From JALORV01 sp963703945 (GTDB taxonomy: Bacteria > Pseudomonadota > Gammaproteobacteria > Burkholderiales > Burkholderiaceae_F), in contig CAVPGM010000025.1 in NCBI GenBank assembly GCA_963703945.1, positions 186,001-250,000 on the forward strand: a stretch of DNA of 64,000 nt. Reading direction: 5' to 3'. The notes beneath the pieces were generated by a model. It did not search any database. It was not told the origin of the DNA and saw only the letters and a list, made by a program, of their open reading frames with translations. The translations under genes were made by a program, and so were the position numbers. Of this stretch, positions 41,419 to 52,864 are shown piece after piece; position 1 is the stretch's first letter, and every line of letters begins with the position of its first letter.

Positions 41419-41531
41419 TGCGGCCGCAGTCGATTGAATCGGTAACTCTTGCCGGACGCGCTTGAGACTGTGGCCAGCGGGCGGCGAATCGGACTATCCT
41501 GACTTCCCCATCGATACACGGGAGACACGAG

Positions 41532-42175
41532 ATGACCGATCCTTCAGCGTCGGCGAACACGTCCTCCGTGCCTGCCGAAGAGCAGGCAATCCGGGAGCGC
41601 GTGCGCGAACTTACCGCCCAGGTGCTGGCCGGCGGTCCGCTGAACACCGAAGGCGTCAAGGAAGTCGTGCGGACCATGAGCGGGGGCGCCGTGTTCAGGC
41701 CGCCGCTGGACGATGCGCGGGCGCGCGAGGCGTTCGCGGCTGCAATCAACGGACTCGACCAAGCGCTGCAGAGTTCGGCACAGGCGGCGCACGAGACCTT
41801 GCAAGCGCTCGCAGCGCATGGCAAGGACTTTTCCGACAACGATCTGAAGAACGCCTTCGCGGCCCTGCAGAAGCTACAAGAAGATTACGTCGCGACGGCC
41901 AACCATATCGCCGACGCCACCACCGGCAACATCCGCCGCGAACTCGTCGACCTGACCCTGCACGCGCAACGTGTCGGTGCCGACGCCAGCGTGCGCGTCG
42001 CGCAAATGATGAGCGAGTTTGCTAGCCGCATGACCGGCGCGTACCGCGGACAGGCCGCCCCGGGATCAATGCAGTACGCGAATACGGAGCGAACATGACA
42101 ATGCTCACGAGCGGACTGCTGGCCGGGTTCGCCGACGCGCTGCGCCAGCAGTCCGAGTCGAAGAAGACAAGATAG
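41532..42175 (+). CDS. Phasin-like helical protein, DUF6781-type (one frameshift near the C-terminus)
   Basis: About 214 residues, almost all helical: EEQAIRERVRELTAQVLAGG, EVVRTMSGGAVFR, LDQALQSSAQAAHETLQALA, DLKNAFAALQKLQEDYVATA, HAQRVGADASVRVAQMMSEF. Near 42062 the frame slips. The corrected tail reads GINAVREYGANMTMLTSGLL, then AGFADALRQQSES, and ends in TAG at 42173-42175. This resembles DUF6781 proteins as I remember them, not verified. The function is unknown; phasin-like helices suggest a surface or membrane association. It lies eight bases before the kinase gene. Confidence 0.7.
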
Positions 42176-42183
42176 GTCCACCG

Positions 42184-43872
42184 GTGGCCGAGCGGGCGCT
42201 CCGTGCAGTGCACGACCTGCCGCGCCTGCAGGAGATCAGCCGGGTGTTCATTCGGCACGGGCTCGGCGACCTGGTGCGTCGCGTCGGAGTCGCGTCGATC
42301 CTCGAGCGTGCCGGCGCCATGCTTCATTGGGGCGAGGTGTCACGCAGCGCGCGGCTCGAGCCACAGCAACGGCTGCGCCTGGCATTCGAGGAACTCGGCC
42401 CCACCTTCGTCAAGCTCGGCCAGATGCTGTCGTTGCGCGAGGATCTGCTGCCGCCCGAGTGGACCGAAGAACTCGCGCAGTTGCGCAGCAGCGCCGCCCC
42501 GGTGCCGTTCGACGAGATCCTGCCCGTTATCGAGCATGCGCTCGGCGCCTCGCCCTCCGCAGTGTTTGTCGACCTGCAGCGCGAACCTTCGGGTTCCGCA
42601 TCGATCGCGCAGGTGCATCGAGCCCGACTGCGCGACGGCCGCGAGGTCGTGCTAAAGGTCCGCCGCCCGGGAATCGAGACCAAGGTCGAAACCGATGTAC
42701 GCCTGCTTTCGTATCTCGCGCAGTTCGTCGAAAGCGAGATGCCCGAGGCGCGCCGCTACCGGCCGACGCGCGTGGTCGAGGAGTTTCGCCGCTCGCTGAT
42801 GCGCGAGCTCGATCTGGCCGCCGAGGCGCGCAACATCGAGCGCTTTGCGCGCAACTTCCGGGACGACCCCCACATCCTGATCCCGCACGTGTTCACCCAG
42901 TGGACGAGCAGTGTGATGAACGTCCAGGAACACATCGACGGCATCTGCGGCGAAGACGTGGCGGCGATCGAACGCGCCGGCCTCGATCCGAAGCAACTCG
43001 CGCGGCGCGGCGTCGATGCGGTGCTAAAGATGATGCTGGTGGACGGCTTCTTTCACGCCGATCCGCATCCGGGCAACGTGATCTATCTGCCCGGCAACCG
43101 GATCGCAATGATCGACTTCGGCATGACGGGACGGCTGTCGTCGACGCGACGCAACCAGATCATCGATCTGCTTTCCGGAGTCGCCCACCGCGACAACGAG
43201 CCAATGCTGGAAGTGCTGCTCGACTGGGCGGGCGAGGACGCGGTCGACGAGGAACGGCTCGCTGCCGATGTCGATGAGCTCGTCGCCGGCTTCGCCGACT
43301 TGCCGCTGAAGGACCTCCGCATCGGCGCGCTGATCGAGCGCATCACGGCGATCGTGCGCGAACACGGCATCGTGCTGCCCACCGACCTCACGCTGTTGTT
43401 CAAGGCTTTCATCAACCTCGAGGCGCTGGGCCGCAAGTACGACCCGGAGTTCCGCCTCACGGACCGACTCGAGCCGTTTCTCGAACGCGCGATGGCGGCG
43501 CGTTACGCGCCGGCCGAGGTCGGACGCCGCGGCAGCGCAAGCCTTGGTCAGTTCCTTGGCCTGATCGGCTCGGTGCCGCGCGATGTTGGGCGGCTGCTGA
43601 AGGACGCGCGTCGTGGCCGCATGCGTGTCGATCTGGACCTGAAGCGGCTCGACAGCTTCGGCCGCAGGCTGCACACCACGATCGACCGCAGCACGATCGG
43701 CATCATGACCGCGTCGGTTGTCATCGGATCGTCGATCGTGATGACCGTCTCCTCCGGCCCGCAACTCTTCGGCATACCGATATTCACGGTGCTCGGACTC
43801 TTCGGCTACCTGCTCGCCTTCGTCAACAGCGTTTGGATCATCATCTCGATCTGGCGCTCGGGGCGCGACTGA
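42184..43872 (+). CDS. UbiB/AarF-type ABC1 atypical kinase
   Basis: 562 residues, intact, GTG start. The N-terminal KxGQ-type motif FEELGPTFVKLGQMLSLRED, the Ala-rich loop SGSASIAQVHRARL, the Lys of VVLKVRRPG, the catalytic region FFHADPHPGNVIYL and the metal motif IAMIDFGMTG are all present. Two C-terminal membrane helices (about residues 505-525 and 530-555) anchor it. UbiB kinases support ubiquinone synthesis. No other ubi gene is near, so this may be the paralogue linked to the upstream helical protein rather than the main UbiB. Confidence 0.9.
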   Translation: MAERALRAVHDLPRLQEISRVFIRHGLGDLVRRVGVASILERAGAMLHWGEVSRSARLEPQQRLRLAFEELGPTFVKLGQMLSLREDLLPPEWTEELAQLRSSAAPVPFDEILPVIEHALGASPSAVFVDLQREPSGSASIAQVHRARLRDGREVVLKVRRPGIETKVETDVRLLSYLAQFVESEMPEARRYRPTRVVEEFRRSLMRELDLAAEARNIERFARNFRDDPHILIPHVFTQWTSSVMNVQEHIDGICGEDVAAIERAGLDPKQLARRGVDAVLKMMLVDGFFHADPHPGNVIYLPGNRIAMIDFGMTGRLSSTRRNQIIDLLSGVAHRDNEPMLEVLLDWAGEDAVDEERLAADVDELVAGFADLPLKDLRIGALIERITAIVREHGIVLPTDLTLLFKAFINLEALGRKYDPEFRLTDRLEPFLERAMAARYAPAEVGRRGSASLGQFLGLIGSVPRDVGRLLKDARRGRMRVDLDLKRLDSFGRRLHTTIDRSTIGIMTASVVIGSSIVMTVSSGPQLFGIPIFTVLGLFGYLLAFVNSVWIIISIWRSGRD

Positions 43873-43968
43873 GAACGTGAGGTCAGGAGCTCTCTTGCCC
43901 GCTCGCCGGGGGACGGTGCTTCGGCGAGACGATCGATCAACGCGCCCCCCGGCGGCGGCGGGTTTCCT

Positions 43969-44319
43969 TCAGTTCCTGGCGGTCGTCTTGCCCACGAATG
44001 ACTGAACCGTGATCTTGCCGTCTCGTACAACGAACGTGTCCGTACCGAGCTCGTACACGTTGTCGGCGGTCTCCGCCGTCCACAGGATGAAGGCGTAGTC
44101 GCCGTCGACAAACTGCTGCCTCATGCTGAAGGCAGCGCCGGGCTTTGCGAACTCTGCAAGCATCGCCGTGAATAGCGATCCGATCTGGTCGCGTCCTCTG
44201 AGCGGCCCGTCCGGCGTGAACAGGATTGCGCCGGGCGCATAGTCGGACAGGATGCCTTCGAGATTGCGCTCGCCAAAGCACTTCAAGTGATTGTTCAGAA
44301 CTTCTTGCGTCGTTGCCAT
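43969..44319 (-). CDS. SnoaL/DUF4440-like NTF2-fold protein
   Basis: 116 residues: TTQEVLNNHLKCFGERNLEG, LFTPDGPLRGRDQIGSLFTA, DYAFILWTAETADNVYELGT, VVRDGKITVQSFVGKT. A single NTF2-like domain that often binds small ligands. I place the start at ATG 44319, which has GAAGGA six bases before it; ATG 44325 lies directly on that site. It is 16 bases downstream of the methyltransferase gene, in one operon. A CTCGCCG/CGGCGAG hairpin at 43902-43928 between this gene and ubiB may end transcription. Confidence 0.75.
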   Translation of the reverse strand: MATTQEVLNNHLKCFGERNLEGILSDYAPGAILFTPDGPLRGRDQIGSLFTAMLAEFAKPGAAFSMRQQFVDGDYAFILWTAETADNVYELGTDTFVVRDGKITVQSFVGKTTARN

Positions 44320-44335
44320 TTTCATTCCTTCGATC

Positions 44336-45187
44336 TCAGCGTTTCGTGATGACGACTTCGAGGTACTCGCTCGGCACGACGAGCGAGTGCTGGCCGCCGA
44401 CATTCAGGCGATTGAGCAGCGCAACGATGTCGACCTCGAACGACTCCTGCTGCGCGGGGTCGAGTGCCGCAAACGCCTTGTGCGTCGGGCCGTAGTAGTC
44501 CCGGAACACCTGGACCCAGTGCGCGGTGGAGCGGTAACGGAAGTTGAAGATCTTTCGCACAGCCTTGATGTCGGCAGCCTGTGCGCCGAACAACGCAACG
44601 ATGTGCGGTTCGGTGCCCCACAGTGCGGGCGACTTGAGCCCGGCGGGCGGCGGCAGGTAAGAGCCGACGATCTTGAACAGCTGACCGATAAAGCCTTCGG
44701 GCGTCCAGTTCGTGAGCCCGATGCGGCCGCCGGAACGCACTACGCGCAGCATCTCGCGTGCGGGCCTCGTGTGGTCCGGGGTGAACATGGCGCCGAACGT
44801 CGACAGCACGACATCGAAGCTCTCGTCGCCGAACGGCAGCTCCTCAGCGTCCGCGACCTGGAACTTCACATCCAGCGCTTCGGCAGCGGCACGCTTCGCG
44901 CCCTTGTCCAGCAGGGCGGGCACATAGTCAGTCGACGTGACGTCGGCGAAGCGCCGCGCGGCGGCCAGCGTTGCATTGCCGTTGCCCGCGGCGACATCCA
45001 GCACGCGCTCGCCGGCGCGCACGCCGACTGCCTCGGCCAGCGACTCGCCGACGATCTGTAGCGTGGTTCCGATGACGGCGTAGTCGCCGCTGGCCCATGT
45101 GACCTGTTGCTTCTGCTTGATGCCTGCGAAATCTTGCGGTGGCGACTTCCGCGTCTCGTTGATTGAACGGACTTCAACCTGTGTCAT
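44336..45187 (-). CDS. Class I SAM-dependent methyltransferase
   Basis: 283 residues, intact. Motif I RVLDVAAGNGNATLAAAR (about residues 55-72), motif II/III FDVVLSTFGAMFTPDH and post-motif GGRIGLTNWTPEGFIGQLFK. Resembles UbiE/Coq5-like enzymes of unknown substrate. The N-terminal segment FAGIKQKQQVTWASGDYAVI is shared with a common group of small-molecule methyltransferases. Start MTQVEVRSI follows CCAGGAGAGAC. Divergent from the araC gene, which may regulate this pair. Confidence 0.82.
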   Translation of the reverse strand: MTQVEVRSINETRKSPPQDFAGIKQKQQVTWASGDYAVIGTTLQIVGESLAEAVGVRAGERVLDVAAGNGNATLAAARRFADVTSTDYVPALLDKGAKRAAAEALDVKFQVADAEELPFGDESFDVVLSTFGAMFTPDHTRPAREMLRVVRSGGRIGLTNWTPEGFIGQLFKIVGSYLPPPAGLKSPALWGTEPHIVALFGAQAADIKAVRKIFNFRYRSTAHWVQVFRDYYGPTHKAFAALDPAQQESFEVDIVALLNRLNVGGQHSLVVPSEYLEVVITKR

Positions 45188-45368
45188 TTGTCTCTCCTGG
45201 TGATTGATGTCGATTGATACGACAGGCGGATTCTTGGCCGCCCTGCGCCTTGACGCTTCACCCGGCATCGTTCAGATTTGCTCGCCCGTCCTTATCCGCA
45301 GCACTGGTGGATGGCGACTTGCTCGCCCGTCCACGCGCCTTGATCAGGACTCCGGCGAGGAGATCAAC

Positions 45369-46437
45369 ATGAGCCAGGACACGTTGTCCGACGTGTTGCG
45401 GACCGTGCGTCTGCGGGGCGCAGTTTTCTTCTATGTGAGCGGCGGGCGCGAGTGGGCGGCCGAGTCGCCCGCCTCGAAAGACATCGCGCCTGCAGTGATG
45501 CCAGGCGCTGAGCACGTGATGCAGTACCACGTCGTCATCGCCGGCGATTGCTGGGCTGGCATCGTTGGTCAGCCGCCGCTTCGGCTCGGCGCGGGAGACA
45601 TCGTGCTGTTTCCGCTCGGCGATGCGCATGTAATTTCCAGCGCTCCGGGCATGCGAGCCGAGCCGAACGTCGCTTGGTACTACGAAGCGAAGATCGACCA
45701 GCTGCCGATCCGCATCGCCTACGAGGGCACCGACGGGCCGACACCTGCGCTGCCGGGCCAGAGCGGGCTGACGACGATCGTGTGTGGCTTCATCAGCTGC
45801 GATGTGAAGCCTTTCAACCCCTTGATCGCCACGCTACCGCGCCTGCTTCACCTGCGCGCCAGCGAAGTCCGGCGGCTGGGGCGCGCAGTTTCTGCAGCAG
45901 GCGGTCGCTGAATCGCACGCGAGCCGCCCGGGTAGCGAGGCGATGCTCGCGCGTATGAGCGAGATGCTGTTCGTCGATGCGGTGCGGCGCTACGTGGAGG
46001 TCTTGCCACCGGAGGGCACGGGCTGGCTCGCAGGGCTGCGCGACCGATTCGTCGGCCGCGCACTGGCGCTGCTGCACGAGAAGCCAGCGGAGGCCTGGAC
46101 CATCGATGAACTGGGACGGCAGGTCGGTCTGTCACGCTCAGCGCTGCACGAGCGATTCGTGCAGTTCGTCGGCCAGGCGCCGATGCAGTATCTCGCACAC
46201 TGGCGCATGCAGCTCGCCTCCGGGTTGCTGCGCAGCTCGAACTCGACCGTGGCCACGATCGCGCTCGAAGTCGGCTACGACTCGGAGGCGGCATTTGCGC
46301 GCGCCTTCAAGCGGCTCGTCGGCATGCCGCCTGCGGCGTGGCGCCGAGCGCTCAGCGACAAGCAACATCGAGACCGTGCCACTGCCGTGGAGCCAGCCAC
46401 AGCGCGTCAGCCGATCGATCCCATCGGCCCCGGGTAG
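45369..46437 (+). CDS. AraC-family regulator with cupin domain (one frameshift)
   Basis: The N-terminal cupin (AraC_binding type: GAVFFYVSGGREWAAESPAS, EHVMQYHVVIAGDCWAGIVG, GDIVLFPLGDAHVISS) is followed, after one extra base near 45885, by the double HTH (AWTIDELGRQVGLSRSALHE, FVQFVGQAPMQYLAHWRMQL, TVATIALEVGYDSEAAFARA). About 355 residues. ATG 45369 follows GAGGAGA. Divergent from the methyltransferase-SnoaL pair. Its last 31 bases overlap the end of the convergent carbonic anhydrase gene. Confidence 0.87.
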
Positions 46438-47065
46438 CTCACTTCGTCGAGCTTCCCAGTGTCCACGTCGTAGATGAAGCCGCGCACCGTGACCGCGTCG
46501 GGCCCACTGGTCGGAATCCACGGATGGTTCAGGATCGACGATATGCCTCGCCGCACGTCCCACTCGAGGCGTTCATGTTCTTCGCGTCGCGCGGGGCGTC
46601 GAGCGGTTCGATCGCGCCGCGAAAGGCATGGAACTGGGAAGGCGTCGACGCGGACTTCTTGCAACTCGTGAAGGCACGCTTCGTCGCCTGGCCCAGCAGC
46701 TTCTCGGCCGCCGCATCACCCTCCAGACCCGCCTTGAGCAGGTCGTCCGTGAACGCGAGCATGCCGCAGCGGGTGTGGTGGATGAGGATGATCTCGTTGG
46801 TGTTCAGCAGGTGATGCGAGATGATCAGGCAACGGATCGTGTCATCGGTCACCACGCCTCCGGCATTGCGGATGATGTGCGCGTCGCCCGTCTGCAGGCC
46901 GAGCAGATCCTCCACGTCGAGCCGCGCGTCCATGCACGCCACCACCGCCACGCGCTTGGCCGGCTGGATCGGCTGCTTACCGGGGTAGGAAGGTTTGTGT
47001 GTCGCCTGTCCGCCGGCGTAACGCTCGTTGTTCGCCACATACTGGTCAGTCATCGAATTTGGCAT
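46407..47065 (-). CDS. Beta-class carbonic anhydrase (one frameshift)
   Basis: Zinc enzyme of about 219 residues. The metal site residues are visible: VACMDARLDVEDLLGLQTGD (Cys and the Asp/Arg dyad), RNAGGVVTDDTIRCLIISHH and ILIHHTRCGMLAF (His and Cys). One base slip near 46600 separates the final part (LEWDVRRGISSILNHPWIPT, VRGFIYDVDTGKLDEVSYPG). Start MPNSMTDQYVANNERYAGG follows GGAGGAG. Interconverts CO2 and bicarbonate; it may help bicarbonate supply in a lithotroph, but no carboxylase is in the window. Confidence 0.88.
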
Positions 47066-47159
47066 GGCTTCTCCTCCTTCGAGATGATGGGTACAGCACA
47101 CCCTCCCCTCGCTCAAGTCTATCCGCGGATCGGACTGATTGCCGCGGGCGCGGCTTGCC

Positions 47160-48293
47160 TCACGCCAGCCCGAGCAACCCAGTGATCTGCGTGCCGAGAA
47201 CGCGATCGCCGATCCATACGGAAGCCATGATCGCGACGGCCGTAGACCCCGCGCCGAGAATCCAGCGCGCGTAGCCGGACCACAGTCGCACGGTAGCCAG
47301 GAAGGTGAAGCTGACGCCGACAACGATCAACTGGCCGATTTCAACTCCAAAGTTGAAAGTGAAGAGCGCGGTCACGAGCTGCATTGGTGGCAGCTGCAGT
47401 GGTAACAGAACCTCGGCGAAGCCAAACCCGTGAACGAGGCCGAACGCGAAAGCGACCCAAGTCAGGCGCCGCTGCACGACCGGCCAGAGGTTATTCAGCG
47501 CGGCGAGCAACACCGTTAGCGCAATCAGAGGCTCGATGACCTCGGTTGCAATCCTGATGATTTCGAAGCTCGCCAGCGCGAGAGTGACTGAGTGCGCGAC
47601 GGTGAATGCTGTGGCAATCCAGGCGACTTGAACGAGCGCCGAGCGAAGATCTCGACGCGCCTGCCACGCACCGTTTGCCCGGGTCAGGACGGCCGGAAGC
47701 ATCAGAGCGATCAGGAACAGCAGATGATCGAGCCCGCCAAAGATATGGGTGATCCCTTGCCCAAGCAAACCGGTCAGATCAACCGACTTGCCGCTCTCCG
47801 CGAGAGAAACCGAGGTACGGCTGCCGGGCTCCAGCAGGACCGGGCTGCCTGCGGCTGCACGCATCAGGGCTCGATGCGAGGCATCGATCCCCTCGAACAG
47901 GTGGTAGTCGATCGTGAGCGCGGTCGATGATCCGACGCAGTCAAGAGGAGCCCGGAGCAGCACGAAGCCGCTGTCGCCGTTGGCGCTATCCGGTGCATAG
48001 GTCGGACGCGCGAAGTCGAGCGTGCACTGGTGCCCGTCCACACGAACGACCACGGCTCGGCGCACCAGTGCATCGAGGTCGGCACGCCGGTCGTCCACTT
48101 CGCCCCACGTCAGCATGGCGTCTGCGTTGCGGTCGAGATCGAGTAGCGCGTCGGCGTCGCGCAAAGCCAGCCGATAGACCAGCATCGGCGCGGCGCCGGT
48201 CGAATCGATCTCCAGGTAGGCGGTGCTGCTGCTGTGGGCCCGCGCGACGGTGAGAAGCAGCAGCGACGCCACCAGCAGGATCAACTGCTTCAT
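47160..48293 (-). CDS. HupE/UreJ-family membrane protein
   Basis: 377 residues, intact. A signal peptide (MKQLILLVASLLLLTVARAH), a periplasmic beta-rich domain (residues 20-165), then a HupE/UreJ_2 membrane domain with GQGITHIFGGLDHLLFLIAL, FTVAHSVTLALAS, EVIEPLIALTVLLAALNN and GLVHGFGFAEVLLPL. The His residues in these helices match the metal-transport family to which nickel/cobalt HupE belongs, but the domain architecture is the separate two-part type, and the gene stands 24 kb from the hydrogenase. It is last in the DUF4331-lipoprotein-TPR-HupE operon, and its ATG overlaps the TPR stop. Confidence 0.85.
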   Translation of the reverse strand: MKQLILLVASLLLLTVARAHSSSTAYLEIDSTGAAPMLVYRLALRDADALLDLDRNADAMLTWGEVDDRRADLDALVRRAVVVRVDGHQCTLDFARPTYAPDSANGDSGFVLLRAPLDCVGSSTALTIDYHLFEGIDASHRALMRAAAGSPVLLEPGSRTSVSLAESGKSVDLTGLLGQGITHIFGGLDHLLFLIALMLPAVLTRANGAWQARRDLRSALVQVAWIATAFTVAHSVTLALASFEIIRIATEVIEPLIALTVLLAALNNLWPVVQRRLTWVAFAFGLVHGFGFAEVLLPLQLPPMQLVTALFTFNFGVEIGQLIVVGVSFTFLATVRLWSGYARWILGAGSTAVAIMASVWIGDRVLGTQITGLLGLA

Positions 48294-49404
48294 GCCGTTA
48301 CTCCTTTGCCGGCGGCCAGCACCCGCTCGATCCGAACGTCCTTCAGCCCCGTCCGTTGCAGCGTCGCCCTAACCTCGTTCAGTACGGCCGTGTCCACGGC
48401 TGCCCGTGCTGCACGCGCCAGGACCAGCAGGTCCGCAGGCTCCCGCTGCGTACGCCAGTTGTCGCGCGCCAACTGCAAGGCCTCGTCGTGACGACCCCGG
48501 GCCAGCGCAAAGTCGGCCGCTTCGCGCGCATGCAGAAACTCGCCTCGCGCGCGCGCTTCGGTGAAGCGTTGTGCCAGCTGCTCCTCCGGGACGATCGCGC
48601 GTTCCCCGACACCATGGGCCATCAGCCAGCGCCGCACCAGGACACCGTCGACCGGCGGCGCGTCGCGCAGCAAATCCGCGACAGCGCCGAACTCGCGCCT
48701 CGCGAGCAAGACATCGACCAAGGCCAGCCGTGTCGTCAGATCGTTGGCCTGCTGGAGCGACGCGCGGTAGGCGCGGACCGCCGCGTCGCTGTCGCCACGC
48801 TGCTCCGCCAACTGACCCTGCAGCGCCAACGCCCAGGCGAGCAGCGGGCCATCGGTTCGCCGCCCGGCGATCTCCAGCACGCGGGCGGCGTGGTCCTGTC
48901 CGCCGGTCACCGCAGCAACTTGCGCGCTGCAGATCGCACCCGCGTCGGCATGCAGTGACTGCAGGGCCCGACAGTCGGCCGCGGCACGTTCGTAGTTCGC
49001 GGTGACGGTCGCCACGGTGGCGCGCGTCAGCAAGGCTTGTGGATGACGCGGATTGCGTGACAACACCTGGTCGAGGAGTCGGCCCGCTTCCGCAAACCGA
49101 TGGCGGCTCTGTTCGATCGTCGCGCGCAGTACGAGTACGTCGGCAGTCCTGCTCGGCGCCGGCCAGCAGCGATTCGGCGTAACCCAGAGCCCGGGGATCG
49201 CCATCGACGCGCCCGGTCGTCAGCAATGCCTGCGCGCGCTTGATGCGCGTTGACCTGGTCGACGGGACTCTGCGCCACCAGGGCGGCGACCGACTTCTTC
49301 ACCGCCGGCGGCAGCAGATTGCGCGCGACGACCTCGTCGCGTGCCGGCTGCGCATCCGCCGCGCCGACGGCAAGCAGCATCACAAAGACCAGCGCAACAC
49401 GCAT
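48290..49404 (-). CDS. Secreted TPR-repeat protein (two frameshifts)
   Basis: About 371 residues with a signal peptide (MRVALVFVMLLAVGAADAQP). Tetratricopeptide-like helical repeats follow, such as DVLVLRATIEQSRHRFAEAG, HPQALLTRATVATVTANYER, GPLLAWALALQGQLAEQRGD and FALARGRHDEALQLARDNWR. Slips near 49235 and 49150 split the N-terminal part. It probably serves as a periplasmic scaffold for the operon. GTGAGGT precedes the ATG. The four-base overlap with the HupE-like gene implies coupled translation. Confidence 0.8.
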
Positions 49405-49484
49405 GTGTACCTCACGGTGCTCGGTGAGCCGAGCAGGCCCGGAGGGCCCGCTCGGCGATCCAGCTCGCGCAGCGGTTCTGCGGC

Positions 49485-49784
49485 TTACGGCGCCGCGGAC
49501 GGCTCGACGCTCTCCGACGTCGGTGGCGTGATCCCGTCAATGGCGCGCGGCTCGCCGCTTTCTCCCGTCATCGAGGCGAGCATCGCGGTAGCGAGAGCGA
49601 GCAGGCCGGACATGCTTGCAGAAGCGTCGCGGTCCTCGCGCTGCATCTGCGTCAAGCCATCGCTGGGCGGGGACGGTGGTGGTGCGGCGGCCGGCGCGTG
49701 TAGTCGCTGCCGCCGCAGGCGGCCAGGAGTGTCGCGGCCAGCGCCGCGGCCACGGTCGGACCGAATGGAATATCGGCTGATCAT
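49485..49784 (-). CDS. Small lipoprotein (two compensating frameshifts)
   Basis: Starts MISRYSI. In the next frame the sequence reads FGPTVAAALAATLLAACGGS, a clear lipoprotein signal with lipobox LAAC. A second slip near 49700 restores the original frame, giving a proline-rich spacer (APAAAPPPSPPSDGLTQMQR) and a tail that ends in TPPTSESVEPSAAP. About 99 residues. The family is unknown. It lies nine bases after the DUF4331 gene, in the same operon. Confidence 0.6.
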   Translation of the reverse strand: MISRYSIRSDRGRGAGRDTPGRLRRQRLHAPAAAPPPSPPSDGLTQMQREDRDASASMSGLLALATAMLASMTGESGEPRAIDGITPPTSESVEPSAAP

Positions 49785-49793
49785 GGCGGCTCC

Positions 49794-51292
49794 CTAGTTC
49801 GCGCCCGGAATCGGCGTCAGCAGGTAGGGAAAAGTGGCGTTGAACATCGCATCGCTGATGTTCGCGCCACCATCGGTGAGCGCCAGACGCACCCGACGGC
49901 GCATCCGACGGAACGCAGCCGAAGGCACTGGGCGCGTTCAGCGTGCACAGCACCCCCATGCTGACGCGCAGTGCCGCATCCACCACGTCATCGCCCGGGC
50001 GACGGCCGTTCGGGAATCCGGCGTTGTCGCCGCCGAGGACGCCCAACGTGTTCTGGCTGCCCTTGACTGTCGGTGCGATCGAGGTATTCAGCCGCAGCAT
50101 CTCCGCGGCCTTCACGTTGGCCGGCTTGTTGAGCCCGGGAACACCGGTCAGGAACGCGGTCACCAGGTCGGTACGCGGAAAGTTGGTAGGCGCCTTGACG
50201 CCAGCGGAACCGAACAGGATCTCCACGAGCGCAGGCAGCGTGGGATTGGTCACGTAATCGGCAAACTGACCATCGTCGCGCGGCTTGGAGCTGTTGAAGC
50301 GATCCTTGTCCTTCAGTCCGATCACCACTTCGTTGACCAGCGGCATCCCGAGGCGGGACACCTGAACCCAGGCACCGCCGCTTTTTTCCGTGGTCTGATG
50401 ACCCGATTTCGGTGTGCCGTCCAGCAGTCGCACCTGGCGCAGGCTGGCCGTCGTCCATGCGCCGATCACCGGGTCATTGCCGGCGGTCAGGCAGGACGCG
50501 GGGACTTCCAGCGCGAGCGTGGTGACGTTCTTGTCGGCCAGGTCGTCGGTGCCGCCACTGGAGGCGAGCGGATTCAGGTTGATCAGGTCGAACGTGCGGC
50601 CAAGGTTGACGACGAACGGATCCTTGCGCTGGCCGACGAACACCCGGGCAGACCCGTCGCAGCCGGGGATGTTGACCGTGTAGATGTACTGCGCGGCATA
50701 CGCCTCGTATCCGGCGATCGAACCGAAGGTCTTCGTGCCGATGAAGTCGACCGGTTTGGTGAACTCGCGACCCCCACCGGTCGCGTTGGTGACAGCGGAA
50801 CGCTGCGCCGCCCCGGCGATCGCCGCGCACGACGTCGAGTGTGAAAGTCTCCTTCAGGTTCAAGGCGGCGTTGCTGCCGGCACTGATTCCGCCCGCCTGG
50901 ATCAGCGGGATCGAGATGCTCTTGCCGCCGACGGGCAGCGCGATGTCGGCAAGGTTGTTCTTGAAGCGAAACTGGAAGCTGATGTCCTCGACCGCGTCGC
51001 CGTTGTTGTCCACGTGGATTTCGTACAGCGCGTTGGGATCCATCGCGAAGTAGTTGGGGCCGCCGTAGGGGTCCTGCAGCGGGATGTAATTGGCGATCAG
51101 CGTCACGTAGTTGCTGCGGCCGTTTTCGTAGCTGCGAAACATGTAGAGGTCGGTCCCGTCGACCTTGGGTTGCGTCGTGATAAATGGAGCTTCGCGATGG
51201 CTCGAGGCCTGGGCCGCCGGCTGCACCAGCAGCGCGGCGGCGCATGCGCCGGCCATCAGTGCGAGTCGGGGCGCCTGTGTGATCATGGGCAT
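49794..51292 (-). CDS. DUF4331-family secreted protein (several frameshifts)
   Basis: About 499 residues. It has a signal peptide (APRLALMAGACAAALLVQPA) and the family start ASSHREAPFITTQPKVDGTD, LYMFRSYENGRSNYVTLIAN, YIPLQDPYGGPNYFAMDPNA. Later segments in a second frame are MFVGQRKDPFVVNLGRTFDL, GLKDKDRFNSSKPRDDGQFA and GWSNFAP-like remnants, and the protein ends DAMFNATFPYLLTPIPGAN at TAG 49794-49796. At least three base slips (near 50830, 50690 and 49910). DUF4331 is uncharacterised but common in proteobacteria. First gene of its operon; CGGAGAG precedes the ATG. Confidence 0.82.
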
Positions 51293-51585
51293 GGTTGCTC
51301 TCCGCTTGAGGACTTTTGGTTCGGCCCCGGAAGACGTGGCCGGCCGCAACGCCCCCGGCAGGCACTGCCGGGATAAGCGTCTTGTCTGCTGTACGGGCGA
51401 CCCGGTCGATTGGATGTCGGCAGCAGTTCTGCGGCGCGACTCGACCTCCAGACGTGCCCTCGGCCCGTACCAGCTTTGCGGAATCGCGTCGACCGCGGGG
51501 CCGCTGCTGGCCTGGAAGCGGTACGTCGCCTACGCCAGATGACAGGCTGCGGGTGCGGCCAGGCGCCGCGCAGTAGCCTCTCGCA

Positions 51586-52817
<1,232 letters not shown>

Positions 52818-52864
52818 ATTGGCTCCACGGCGCCGTTACGAAGCGCGCCACAAGGAGCCAGGGA

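Noticed and set aside
42095..42175. A 26-residue peptide gene overlapping the phasin-like gene by ATGA
   Set aside because: Reading back in its frame gives REYGANM and continues the upstream protein, so it is the C-terminus of that protein after a base slip, not a separate gene.
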